NCBI GenBank assembly: GCA_016213505.1 | Contig: JACRAF010000025.1 | Span: 95,748-159,747 of the forward strand | Source of the DNA: Devosia nanyangense | GTDB taxonomy: Bacteria; Pseudomonadota; Alphaproteobacteria; Rhizobiales; Devosiaceae | Reading direction: 5' to 3' | DNA: 64,000 nucleotides | Shown: piece by piece, positions 17,478 to 25,898 of the stretch | Position numbering within the stretch: the stretch's first letter is position 1 | Layout of the letters: every line of letters starts with the position of its first letter | Notes under the pieces: model-generated | Database searches by the model: none | Told to the model about the DNA's origin: nothing | What the model saw: the letters and a program-made list of their open reading frames with translations, nothing else | Translations under genes and position numbers: made by a program

Positions 17478-17806
17478 GAGCGCGTATCCGGCTGCCGGGC
17501 CGAGCTCAGCGCAATTTGTCGCGCCAGCGCGGTCGTCGCCTCCGAGTGGATGCGCATGCGGACATGGAGGTTGGCGACCGCCGCGAACATGATCAGCATG
17601 AAGACATAAAACACCAGATCGGCACCGCGGCCGATGCCCAACCGGTTCGCCACGATGGTGCTCATTTCGGGGAACAGCACGAGGAGCATACCGGCGACGC
17701 TGGCAAGAATGATGACCAGCGAGATCGGGCCGGAGCGGCGGCGCTGGCCGAGGGCATAGAGCACCAGCACCGACAGCGCGACGACGAGGATGGCCTGGAA
17801 GATCAT
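17474..17806 (-). CDS. DUF2304 family membrane protein
   Basis: 110 residues with three predicted hydrophobic segments and an amphipathic C-terminal tail, the usual layout of DUF2304 proteins, which very often follow a polyprenyl-phosphate glycosyltransferase. The second helix region reads SLVIILASVAGMLLVLFPEM. Function is unknown; a partner or membrane anchor for the glycosyltransferase is inferred from gene order. Both ends overlap the neighbours by four bases. Confidence 0.75.
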   Translation of the reverse strand: MIFQAILVVALSVLVLYALGQRRRSGPISLVIILASVAGMLLVLFPEMSTIVANRLGIGRGADLVFYVFMLIMFAAVANLHVRMRIHSEATTALARQIALSSARQPDTRS

Positions 17807-18495
17807 CGATGGAGCCGCCTGATGAAGAGATCGGCGAGGATGGTCACGGCCCCGCGCCAGCTCTGCCCCTTGGACCGCGAGTAATCGGTGTAGGTAATGG
17901 TGCAGGGCACCTCGACAAACGGCAGTTTCATTTCGGCGATTTGTTCCAGAATTTCGGAGGCGTGGGCCATGCGGTTCTGACGGATCGCGATGCGCTGCGC
18001 CGCGGCTCGGCTCAGGACCCGCAGGCCGTTGTGGGCGTCGGTGACGCGCAGCCCGGTGGAGAGGCGGGTGTAAAAGACGGCGGCGCCGAGCAGCAATCGC
18101 CTGGCGATCGGAAGACCGACTGTCTGCCCGAGGAAGCGGGACCCGAGGACCACGTCAACCTGTCGCGAACGGAGCATATCGACCATGTGGACCGCATCAT
18201 CCACCGCATGCTGCCCGTCAGCATCGTAGGTGACGATCGCCTCGGCCCCGCGGCCCAGCGCATAGGCGATGCCCGTCGCAAGGGCGGCTCCCTGGCCCAG
18301 ATTGACGGGATGCCGGCAGAGGTGAGTCCCACCGGCCAGGGCAATCTCTCCCGTTCCGTCGACTGAGCAGTCGTCGACCACGACGACATTGGCAAATCGC
18401 TTGAGGACGCTGGTCACGGTCGCGGCGATCACCTGGGCCTCATTGAAGGCCGGAATGACAACCCAGGTTCGTTCGAGTTCCGCCGGCACCAGCAT
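17803..18495 (-). CDS. Glycosyltransferase family 2 (dolichyl/polyprenyl-phosphate sugar synthase-like)
   Basis: 230-residue cytoplasmic GT-A enzyme resembling DPM1-type synthases that load a sugar onto polyprenyl phosphate. VVIPAFNEAQVI opens the nucleotide-binding fold, VVVDDCSVDGTGEIA follows, and the metal motif is TYDADGQH. The segment GSRFLGQTVGLPIARRLLLG and TDAHNGLRVLSR are typical. No membrane helices follow, which is usual when a separate DUF2304/SMR pair is encoded downstream. I use the ATG at 18495; a TTG one codon upstream is not supported. Confidence 0.88.
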   Translation of the reverse strand: MLVPAELERTWVVIPAFNEAQVIAATVTSVLKRFANVVVVDDCSVDGTGEIALAGGTHLCRHPVNLGQGAALATGIAYALGRGAEAIVTYDADGQHAVDDAVHMVDMLRSRQVDVVLGSRFLGQTVGLPIARRLLLGAAVFYTRLSTGLRVTDAHNGLRVLSRAAAQRIAIRQNRMAHASEILEQIAEMKLPFVEVPCTITYTDYSRSKGQSWRGAVTILADLFIRRLHR

Positions 18496-18577
18496 CAATG
18501 GCGTCCCTCAATCGCGCGAGACGCGGGTCGCGTCTCGACCCACTATATAGGCCCGGCCAGGCAGATCAAAACAAGCG

Positions 18578-19924
18578 TCAACCGGCGGGATTGCGCCGTC
18601 TGCCCAGGTCGACGACGGCAACGACCGCCATGGCCAGCGCGCACAGATAGCAGAAGTAGAGGTAACGGTAGTCGCCGGCGGGGAGCACGAACAGGTGCGG
18701 CGCAAAGAAAGCGCCCGAGGCCAGCGTCAGCATCGTCGCCAACAGCCGCTCGGACCCGCGGAGCATCACCAGGGCGTAGGCGGCCAGATGCAGCGCGGCG
18801 TAGAGCCAGGGGATGAACATCCATGGTGACGCGGTGAGCGTTGCCCCGAGAAGGTCGGACAGGACGTTGGGCGTGAACGTCAGACCGTATTTGTTGTCCC
18901 CGATGCCGGGAGTGCCAACCCAGGCCGGCGTCAGATAGCCAAGCCGCAGCATGGAGGCCAGGTTGTCCCATCGATGCCGCAGGTAGACCCCCGGCAAACG
19001 GGTTACCGCGGCCAGCCATTTGGCCCCCAGCTCCTGCTGCTGCTGGAGGTCGAGGGTCGCGAGGCTGCCCCCCTTCTTGTCGAAGAAGAACCCGTTCATT
19101 CCTCCCGAATAATAGAAGGGCCGCAATTGCTCGAGCGTACACCCGCGCTGGGCGAGGATGTAGTCGGGCAACAGCACGCTCTCGGTCCGCACCCCCAAGC
19201 CGAGCAGATCGTAGATCGCCGTGTACTGTGCCAGCATGTTGCCGGACGACCTGACCGTCGAGCCGGTCAGGAGGAGGTTGCCGGCCGGCACGGTCATGGC
19301 CGTGATGGCGACGACCGCAGCGGCCCGAAGCCACCACCGGCTCTGCAGCCATCCGTGCAGGACGAACCAATAGGCGACGAGAAACGGCACCACGGCGATG
19401 CCGTTCGGCTTCACGCCGAACCCGACGACGCAGGCGACAATAACGAGAATATCGTCGCCGAGCCGCGGGCTCTCGCGCCGCAGCCGGCGTCGAATGAGGG
19501 CCGCCCAGGCGCAGAACATCAGGGTCCCGAAGACGATGTCCTTCCAGACGAATCCCACCTGTTCGAGGACTCCCGGCCACAGGCCGACGAGCGGGATGAG
19601 ACAAGCCCACCATCCGATCCGATCGCGCGCCCCCAACGCCAGCAGTGCGAACCCGCCCCAGTAGCCGAGCAAATCGAGGACCAGCATCGGCAGCGGACCG
19701 TCGCTGAGCGGAAGCAGCTTGTTCCACAACCAGCTCATCAGAACGGGGGTCTGATCGCGATAGACGCCGGTCTTGGCGTCCAAATACTGGCTCAGGGAAT
19801 CGGTGGTCATCCACCCCGGGAACATGGCCCAGAGGCTCACCGCGAAGCAGGCCAGAGCGACGGCCAGCACGGCGGCCGGGATCATTCTCTGCTGGGGCGT
19901 GGCAAGAGTGCTGGAGGGGGTCAC
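18578..19924 (-). CDS. Polytopic membrane protein, GT-C glycosyltransferase-like
   Basis: 448 residues with about ten or more hydrophobic segments. Shared with the upstream paralogue are an acidic first-loop motif (FPGWMTTDSLSQY), a WKD motif (FVWKDIVFGTLMF) and a C-terminal GDYRYLYF. This arrangement resembles GT-C enzymes that take sugars from polyprenyl-phosphate donors on the periplasmic side; the acidic residues of the first loop would be catalytic. The GTG start overlaps the stop of the upstream gene as GTGA. Function is inferred from topology and from the adjacent polyprenyl-phosphate glycosyltransferase. Confidence 0.65.
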   Translation of the reverse strand: MTPSSTLATPQQRMIPAAVLAVALACFAVSLWAMFPGWMTTDSLSQYLDAKTGVYRDQTPVLMSWLWNKLLPLSDGPLPMLVLDLLGYWGGFALLALGARDRIGWWACLIPLVGLWPGVLEQVGFVWKDIVFGTLMFCAWAALIRRRLRRESPRLGDDILVIVACVVGFGVKPNGIAVVPFLVAYWFVLHGWLQSRWWLRAAAVVAITAMTVPAGNLLLTGSTVRSSGNMLAQYTAIYDLLGLGVRTESVLLPDYILAQRGCTLEQLRPFYYSGGMNGFFFDKKGGSLATLDLQQQQELGAKWLAAVTRLPGVYLRHRWDNLASMLRLGYLTPAWVGTPGIGDNKYGLTFTPNVLSDLLGATLTASPWMFIPWLYAALHLAAYALVMLRGSERLLATMLTLASGAFFAPHLFVLPAGDYRYLYFCYLCALAMAVVAVVDLGRRRNPAG

Positions 19925-21303
19925 GTATCCATCCTAACGACTGCCGGCGGACGGACGAAGACCCACCAAAAGCCGACAACGATGAAGATGACCGCAACGG
20001 CCTCGGATGGCCATGCGTACCGATAGTCCTGCGACAATATCAAGGGCGCCAGGCCGACGCAATTCAGCAGTGCCGGGCAGAAGACCACCCAAAGCCGGGG
20101 GATCCAGAAACGGCTCAGCAGCGCAGCGAAGGCCAGGCCCAGCCAGATGAAGGTGGCCGGGCGATTGTAAACCGCGCTTCTGGCAAGGAAGCGGCCATAG
20201 AATCCAACCAACGCCGCTCGCATGGACGGAAGCAGCGGATCGGAGTGAAGGCCCAGTTCGTCAGCTACGGGAAGGTTCGAAATTTTCCGCGGGGAGACAG
20301 CGACCCGCTCGTCTGGCCTGGGCAAGGGGTCCCACAGAATCCGCGTCATGCACAGTTGATGCGAGACAAAGCCCAAGGGATGCGCCGCCACCCACCTCAC
20401 CGCGATCAGATCGAGGGCCATCGCGTTCTGGACGAGCGGTCCTTGGGAGATTTCCGGATTCCAGAACAGGCGATCGACAGAGTCACATCGGTAGCCGGAC
20501 CTCCAGGCCTCCAAGGGCATCACCTGCTGGACGATCGCCATGTCATCGGCGGAGATGGGGTCGCCGTTGGCGATCATCGCGCCAATCAATGGAAGAGAAA
20601 ATATTGGCTTGTAAGCGTCGGGAACCGGGGCGACGGACAGGATCGTGAGCAGAACGGTCTTGATGGCAACGAAGAACGCAATCTGGCCAAGGGTCATCCA
20701 GAGAAACGGGCGTCGGAACCCCGCCGGAGCGACAAGCGCAACAATGATGAAGAACGGCACGATTGTCAGAACGCCGTTGTGACGGGTGCCCACGACCAGT
20801 GCGCCGCTGAGCATCAACCAAAGCGCCAAGCCCGCCGTTATCCTGAACCGGCCCAATACCAGTCTCAGGGCCGCTGCCGAGAGCAGGAGGAGGCCGATGC
20901 AATAGGGAACATCCTTCCACATGGTGGTCGATATCAGCGCATTCGGGGGGAAGACCGCGAAGATGAGCGTCGCAAGCACCACGACAGGGGCCGGGACGCC
21001 GGCCCTGCCGACCTCGCGGAGAAACACAGCCGCAGCCCAGGCGAAGACGACGTATTGGACGGCGATGACGAAAGCGGGATGCGGCAGGACCGCAAAGGGA
21101 ATGGAGTAGAGCAACGTCGAGAGGAATGGATGGGCGTCCTGCAGTTGGCCAGTCGTCAGCTGTCGCCACTGGTAAATCGAGTCGGGCGACATCTGCCCTG
21201 GCCAGAACGACAGGTGGACGACAAATGAGGCGGCCGCGATCGGCAGCATCAACAACCAGGCGGGAATCGGCTTCGACCCGCTTATCTCCGACGTGATGCC
21301 CAT
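19921..21303 (-). CDS. Polytopic membrane protein, GT-C glycosyltransferase-like (paralogue of next gene)
   Basis: 460 residues, many membrane segments. It repeats the motifs of the downstream gene: FWPGQMSPDSIYQW in the first periplasmic loop, TTMWKDVPYCIGLLLL in the middle and LSQDYRYAWPS near the C-terminus, so the two arose by duplication. It heads the five-gene minus-strand cassette ending at 17109. A long central soluble loop (about 225-330) differs between the copies and may set acceptor specificity (inference). Confidence 0.65.
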   Translation of the reverse strand: MGITSEISGSKPIPAWLLMLPIAAASFVVHLSFWPGQMSPDSIYQWRQLTTGQLQDAHPFLSTLLYSIPFAVLPHPAFVIAVQYVVFAWAAAVFLREVGRAGVPAPVVVLATLIFAVFPPNALISTTMWKDVPYCIGLLLLSAAALRLVLGRFRITAGLALWLMLSGALVVGTRHNGVLTIVPFFIIVALVAPAGFRRPFLWMTLGQIAFFVAIKTVLLTILSVAPVPDAYKPIFSLPLIGAMIANGDPISADDMAIVQQVMPLEAWRSGYRCDSVDRLFWNPEISQGPLVQNAMALDLIAVRWVAAHPLGFVSHQLCMTRILWDPLPRPDERVAVSPRKISNLPVADELGLHSDPLLPSMRAALVGFYGRFLARSAVYNRPATFIWLGLAFAALLSRFWIPRLWVVFCPALLNCVGLAPLILSQDYRYAWPSEAVAVIFIVVGFWWVFVRPPAVVRMDT

Positions 21304-21423
21304 CCCTAGCCGGTCCTGGCCGGCAACCGCGCTTGCATCATGCTCGCGAGTCCGCCCGGCAAAAATGCTTCAAGAAGAAATCCAGTGTGACAACGGCACT
21401 GGCACCGTAGGCAATAGCAGGTG

Positions 21424-22149
21424 CTAACCCGGTGATCGGGCAACAAATTCGTGTCGTGGCCGGCGCGCCTCGATATAGGCGTAGAACGATCCGTGCGGAA
21501 CCGGAACGGGGAACGGACTTCGCTGCACATGCACATCTTCGAAGATCGCCCGAACCACGTCGACGATCTCGCGGAAGCTGTTGACGTGCTCGTGGCGCAT
21601 CAGCACGCCGTAGTCGAGTCCGTATTTGCGGGCAAAGGCCATCCCGGTCGACAGGCGCCACCCCATCGTCCATCCGAGCTCTCCTTCGCACGGGATACCG
21701 GCCTGGAAGACCCCGCCGGGCTTCAGCAGCCGCGCGCATTGGGCGACGTCGCGGGGCAGGTCTTCGAGGTGCTCGAGAACGGCCACCGAGAACACCCGGT
21801 CGTAGTGCCGCCCCTCGATATCATGGACGTGGCGATAGATGCGCGAGACCTGCCGCACCAGGTCGGGAGCATCGTCGAGGAGCTCCTGAAACGGCTCGAC
21901 GACATCATAGCTTTGGAACCCGCCCTCGTAGCGAAAATGGTTGAGGTTCCCGGCGCCGAAATCGAGCAGATCGTCGCCCGGCCGTCCCAGCGCGGCGACC
22001 TTCCGATGCATCCAGCCTTCGAGCCGCTGGGCCAGGGAATTGGCGCCGCCCCGGCCGGCGCGATTGTCGGCATAGTGCCTCGCGTAGATCGCCCGATACT
22101 CGGGTGGAAGGTCCGGTCTCTGTTTGGGGTATGCGGGGAAGGCCGTCAT
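21424..22149 (-). CDS. SAM-dependent class I methyltransferase
   Basis: 241-residue cytoplasmic protein with a Rossmann methyltransferase fold: motif I DLLDFGAGNLNHF, motif II around SYDVVEPFQELLDD, and motif IV/V in FSVAVLEHLEDLPRDVAQCA followed by LLKPGGVFQAGIP. The substrate is unknown. Gene order upstream of the glycosylation cassette, on the same strand, suggests a sugar or lipid-linked sugar substrate (inference). The 120 bases downstream (21304-21423) hold no convincing gene. Confidence 0.78.
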   Translation of the reverse strand: MTAFPAYPKQRPDLPPEYRAIYARHYADNRAGRGGANSLAQRLEGWMHRKVAALGRPGDDLLDFGAGNLNHFRYEGGFQSYDVVEPFQELLDDAPDLVRQVSRIYRHVHDIEGRHYDRVFSVAVLEHLEDLPRDVAQCARLLKPGGVFQAGIPCEGELGWTMGWRLSTGMAFARKYGLDYGVLMRHEHVNSFREIVDVVRAIFEDVHVQRSPFPVPVPHGSFYAYIEARRPRHEFVARSPG

Positions 22150-22275
22150 GACGGCACTCTAGACTGGAGCCTCGCCGTACGTCCAGCGGACGTTCGCGGC
22201 GGGAACGCCTGAGCAGGTGCAGGACTCGACCGGCGAGCGGCCGGGGCACGACGGCGATGCGCCGGGCCTGTCCGG

Positions 22276-23307
22276 CTACGGCCTGCGCGGCGAGGAGCTG
22301 GCGCGGGCGACGAGGCGCGGGGTCACGACGAAATGCTCGGCCTGGTCGCGGCCCTTGATCCGTTCGACCAGGAGGCGCGCCGCCTGCAGCCCGAGCACCT
22401 GCCCGGATTGGTCGATGCTGGTCAGCGCGTTCTGCGCCAGGTCGCAATAGGCGGTGTTGTCGTAGCCGACCACCGCCAGGTCGCCGGGCACGCTGAGCCC
22501 GAGCTCGCGGGCGACGCTCAGCACCTCGAGCGCGATAAAGTCGGTCCAGCAGAAGATGGCGTCGGGCCGGTTGCGCGATTGCAGCATGTGGCGGACCACG
22601 CCCTGGGTTTCGCGCGAGGTCTGCAACGCCTGAAACACCTGAATGTGCTTGCCGAGGCCGGCGTCCTTCATGGCCTGGCGGTAGCCGATTTCGCGGTGAG
22701 TGGTCACCATGGTCTGCTCGGCATCGGTGACCTGCTGGTTGAGGTAGGCGATGTGGCTGTAGCCGGCGGCGGCAAGGTGCTGCACGACCAGTTCCGCACC
22801 CAGCCGGTCGTCGTTGTTGACGGTGTCGAAATTGGCGCCGGGCGTGGCGTGATGACCGATCAGCACGGTGGGCAGCCGCGCCGCGACCTGCATGACGTCC
22901 TGGCTCATCATGCGCGGGCCGATGACGATCAGCCCGTCCATCTGCCGGTCGATCATCGCTTCGATCAGCGCCATCTCGATCGATGTCGCCGACTCGCTGA
23001 CCCCCAGCAGGGTCTGGTATTGTGTGCGTTCTAGAGCGACGTTCACGCCGGCAAAGATGTCGGAAAAGAACGGATTGCGCATGTCGGGGATCAGAAACCC
23101 CAGGGTATAGGTCTGGCCGCGCATGCCGCGGGCGGCGGCGTGCGGCCGGTAGCCGAGTCGGCTCATCGAGGCCCGCACCTTGGTGCGCAGCGCCTCGCTG
23201 ACGCCGTAGGCGTCGCGCAGCACCTTGGAGACGGCGGCGACCGACACACCGGCGTCTTCGGCAACGGTGCGAATGGTGATGCGGCCGCTCTTTTTCACTG
23301 GCGCCAT
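22276..23307 (-). CDS. LacI family transcriptional regulator of the rhamnoside locus
   Basis: 343-residue repressor: N-terminal LacI helix-turn-helix (TIRTVAEDAGVSVAAVSKVL, with the following SRLGYRPHAAARGM hinge) and a periplasmic-binding-protein-like sensor domain with LGFLIPDMRNPFFSDIFAG and PGDLAVVGYDNTAYCDLAQN. The ATG at 23307 is the normal start; a very long frame extending further upstream is antisense to the rhamnosidase and not real. It is divergent from the GH78 gene across a 156-base spacer and probably controls that operon in response to rhamnose or a derivative (inference). Confidence 0.92.
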   Translation of the reverse strand: MAPVKKSGRITIRTVAEDAGVSVAAVSKVLRDAYGVSEALRTKVRASMSRLGYRPHAAARGMRGQTYTLGFLIPDMRNPFFSDIFAGVNVALERTQYQTLLGVSESATSIEMALIEAMIDRQMDGLIVIGPRMMSQDVMQVAARLPTVLIGHHATPGANFDTVNNDDRLGAELVVQHLAAAGYSHIAYLNQQVTDAEQTMVTTHREIGYRQAMKDAGLGKHIQVFQALQTSRETQGVVRHMLQSRNRPDAIFCWTDFIALEVLSVARELGLSVPGDLAVVGYDNTAYCDLAQNALTSIDQSGQVLGLQAARLLVERIKGRDQAEHFVVTPRLVARASSSPRRP

Positions 23308-23337
23308 GAGACCTCCGGGCCCGCCCAAGTAGCAGGA

Positions 23338-23352
23338 TTGCAGAAATTGCAA
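23338..23352. promoter_or_regulatory. Inverted repeat in the lacI/rhamnosidase spacer (candidate operator 1)
   Basis: TTGCA-GAAAT-TGCAA is a perfect inverted repeat 31 bases upstream of the lacI start. It could be an autoregulatory operator; unlike most LacI-family sites it has no central CG. Confidence 0.35.
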
Positions 23353-23380
23353 CAACCCTCTTGACCGCAGTTCAAAACTT

Positions 23381-23404
23381 GTAGAACGATATACGTAGAA
23401 CGAT
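23381..23404. promoter_or_regulatory. Tandem GTAGAACGAT repeats before the rhamnosidase gene (candidate operator 2)
   Basis: GTAGAACGAT occurs at 23381-23390 and 23395-23404. The first copy reads GTA-GAA-CG-ATA-TAC, a partial palindrome around a central CG as in LacI-family operators. It follows a TTGACC -35-like hexamer at 23361-23366, so a bound repressor would cover the -10 region. The exact -10 is unclear. Confidence 0.4.
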
Positions 23405-23463
23405 GCACACGAAAGTGAGCGTCGCCGGAGAGACCGGTCAAGGTCCCAGGGGAGTGCCCAAAG

Positions 23464-25827
23464 ATGAACGAACAAGCGCCATTTGGTGCCACGGCGAAGC
23501 TTGCTCCGGGCCCTGCGTGGGTGGCCGAGATGGTCAGGCCGGCGGCGGATGCGGGGGTCGGCAAGCCGGCTTCTTTCCTGCGCAAGCCGTTCGCGATCGG
23601 CACTCCGTCCGGACGCGAGACGCTGCGCATCAGCGCGCTTGGGCTCTATCGGGCGTTCATCAACGGCCAGCGGGTCGGCACCGACCTGCTGACGCCGGGC
23701 TGGACCGCCTACGACAAGCGGCTGTCGTTCCAGACCTATGAGGTCGGCGACCTGCTTCGGCCCGGGCAGAACACCATCGATATCTGGCTGGCGGACGGTT
23801 GGTACCGCTCGCAGATGATGTGGGCGAAGAGCCCCATCTACAATGCCTGGGGCAGCGAGATCGCCGCCATCGCCGAACTGCGCGACGGCCCGGGCGCCGA
23901 CGGGAAGGTGTTGCTCAAGACCGACGGCACATGGTCGAGCGGCCTGCTGCCGGTCCGCCGGTCGGGCATTTATTTCGGCGAGATCTACGACGCCCGTGCC
24001 GAGGCGCTCGCGGCCGACAGCCTGAGCCAGGCCATCGGCTTCGACAAGGCGGTGCTGGTCGCCCATGAGACGACGCCGGTGCGCGAACTGGCGGCGCTTG
24101 CGCCGACCCTGACCTGGATCGACGCGGAAGGCCGCACGATCCACGATTTCGGGCAGAACACAGCGGGCTATGTCGCCTTCACCGTCGAGGGAGGCGCCGG
24201 CGCACGGATCATCGTCGAGCATTCCGAGATCGTCGACCGCGACAACAATTTCGATAACCGCAACTACCGCTCCGCCGAGGCGCGGATCGAATATACCCTC
24301 AAGGGCGGAGCGCCGGAGAGCTACCGGCCGATCTTCACCTTTCAGGGCTTCCGCTATGCCCGGGTGACCATCACGGGCGAGGCCCGGATCACCCACATCG
24401 AAGCGGTCCCGATCAGCTCGGTGCAGTCGCCGGCCGCCGGGTTCTCCTCGGGCCATAGGCTGGTCGACCGGCTGGTGGAAAACACGCTGTGGTCGCAGCG
24501 CTCCAACTTCATCGACGTGCCGACCGATTGTCCGCAGCGCGACGAGCGGCTCGGCTGGACCGGCGACGCGCAGGTGTTCGCGGCCGCGGCCTGCTACCTG
24601 CACGACTCGTCGAGCTTCCTGACCAAGTTCCTGCGCGACGTGATGGCCGACCAGCGCGAGGACGGCGCGATCTCGCATGTCTCGCCCGATCCGACGCGGC
24701 TGCACGCGGACAAGTTTCCCGGCTTTTTCGGCTCGACCGGGTGGGGCGACGCGATCACCGTCATCCCGTGGACGCTCTACACCCACTATGGCGACAAGGC
24801 CATTCTCGAGGAGACGCTGCCGGCGATGGTCCGCTGGGTCGACTACGTCTGGTCGATCAGCGACGCACCGATCGTCCGGCCGCCGCGCGCCTGGGACAAG
24901 CGCGGCTTCACCTTCGGCGACTGGCTGCAACCCAAGGGGCCGAGCGAAAAGCCGCTCCCCACCATCGGCGACGACGCGGCGGCGACGATCTATCTCTACA
25001 TCTCCTCGGTGCTGACGGCCAAGGCCGCGGGCGTGGTCGGCGACACGGCGATCGCAACGCGGATGACGGCCCGGGCCGAGGCCGTCAAGGCCGCCTTTGC
25101 CCACGAGTTCATCACCGCCGCCGGCCGCATCGCCAACGACGACCAGACGTCGTACGCGCTGGCGATCCTCTACGATCTGGTTCCTCCTGACCTGCTGTCC
25201 GCGGCCAGGGAAAACTTCAAGGCAACGATCGCCCGTTCCGACGGACGCATCGGCACCGGCTTCATCGGCACCCCGGCACTGCTGCCGGCGCTGGTGAAGA
25301 TCGGTGAGCCTGCCCTGGCCGCGGCAGTCTTTTTGCAGGAAGAGGTGCCGGGCTGGCTCTATCAGGTCAAGAACGGGGCCACCACGATCTGGGAGCGCTG
25401 GGACGCCATCCGCGCCGATGGAACGATGTTCGAGCCGGCGATGAACTCGTTCAACCACTATGCCTATGGCGCCGTGTGCCAGTGGCTGTTCGAGGCCGCG
25501 GCCGGGTTCCGGCCCGACGAGGAGATGCCGGGCTTCCGCCACGTCATCTTCGAGCCGGTGATCATTGCCGCGCTCGGCCATGTCACCGCCCATCACGACT
25601 CCGCCGCCGGGCGGATCGAGGCGGCATGGACGCTGGAGGGCGACCGCACGACCTACACCGTGACGGTGCCGCAAAGCGCCAAAGGCACGCTGGTGCTGGC
25701 GGAAACCTACAGGGACGCGGTGGTCGACGGCGTGCCGCTCGCCACACCCGGCCACGAGAAAGCGCGCAGCCTGCTCGCGCCCGGAACGCACACGATCACG
25801 TTCCGGATCAGCAGCACCGGGGGCTGA
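23464..25827 (+). CDS. Alpha-L-rhamnosidase, GH78
   Basis: 787-residue enzyme that releases L-rhamnose from rhamnosides. Beta-sandwich domains occupy about 1-320 (carbohydrate-binding-like part with LYRAFINGQRVGTDLLTPGW, then WIDAEGRTIHDFGQNTAGYV). The (alpha/alpha)6 catalytic domain follows, with the GH78 signature FIDVPTDCPQRDERLGWTGD holding catalytic acidic residues, then GSTGWGDAITVIPW and TTIWERWDAI. The C-terminal beta domain ends with LLAPGTHTITF. No signal peptide is visible, so it is probably cytoplasmic and acts on imported short rhamnosides. GGGGAG lies ten bases before the ATG. ABC transporter genes follow on the same strand. Confidence 0.93.
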   Translation: MNEQAPFGATAKLAPGPAWVAEMVRPAADAGVGKPASFLRKPFAIGTPSGRETLRISALGLYRAFINGQRVGTDLLTPGWTAYDKRLSFQTYEVGDLLRPGQNTIDIWLADGWYRSQMMWAKSPIYNAWGSEIAAIAELRDGPGADGKVLLKTDGTWSSGLLPVRRSGIYFGEIYDARAEALAADSLSQAIGFDKAVLVAHETTPVRELAALAPTLTWIDAEGRTIHDFGQNTAGYVAFTVEGGAGARIIVEHSEIVDRDNNFDNRNYRSAEARIEYTLKGGAPESYRPIFTFQGFRYARVTITGEARITHIEAVPISSVQSPAAGFSSGHRLVDRLVENTLWSQRSNFIDVPTDCPQRDERLGWTGDAQVFAAAACYLHDSSSFLTKFLRDVMADQREDGAISHVSPDPTRLHADKFPGFFGSTGWGDAITVIPWTLYTHYGDKAILEETLPAMVRWVDYVWSISDAPIVRPPRAWDKRGFTFGDWLQPKGPSEKPLPTIGDDAAATIYLYISSVLTAKAAGVVGDTAIATRMTARAEAVKAAFAHEFITAAGRIANDDQTSYALAILYDLVPPDLLSAARENFKATIARSDGRIGTGFIGTPALLPALVKIGEPALAAAVFLQEEVPGWLYQVKNGATTIWERWDAIRADGTMFEPAMNSFNHYAYGAVCQWLFEAAAGFRPDEEMPGFRHVIFEPVIIAALGHVTAHHDSAAGRIEAAWTLEGDRTTYTVTVPQSAKGTLVLAETYRDAVVDGVPLATPGHEKARSLLAPGTHTITFRISSTGG

Positions 25828-25898
25828 CAGCGCCGCCGGACGACGTGACCATCACCTGAACTCGGGCCGGGAGCGCCGGCCATCAACGGGAGGACACC

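Noticed and set aside
22276..25791. 1171-codon minus-strand frame joining lacI to sequence antisense to the rhamnosidase
   Set aside because: Only the last 343 codons are the LacI protein with its own ATG; the remainder is a shadow frame.
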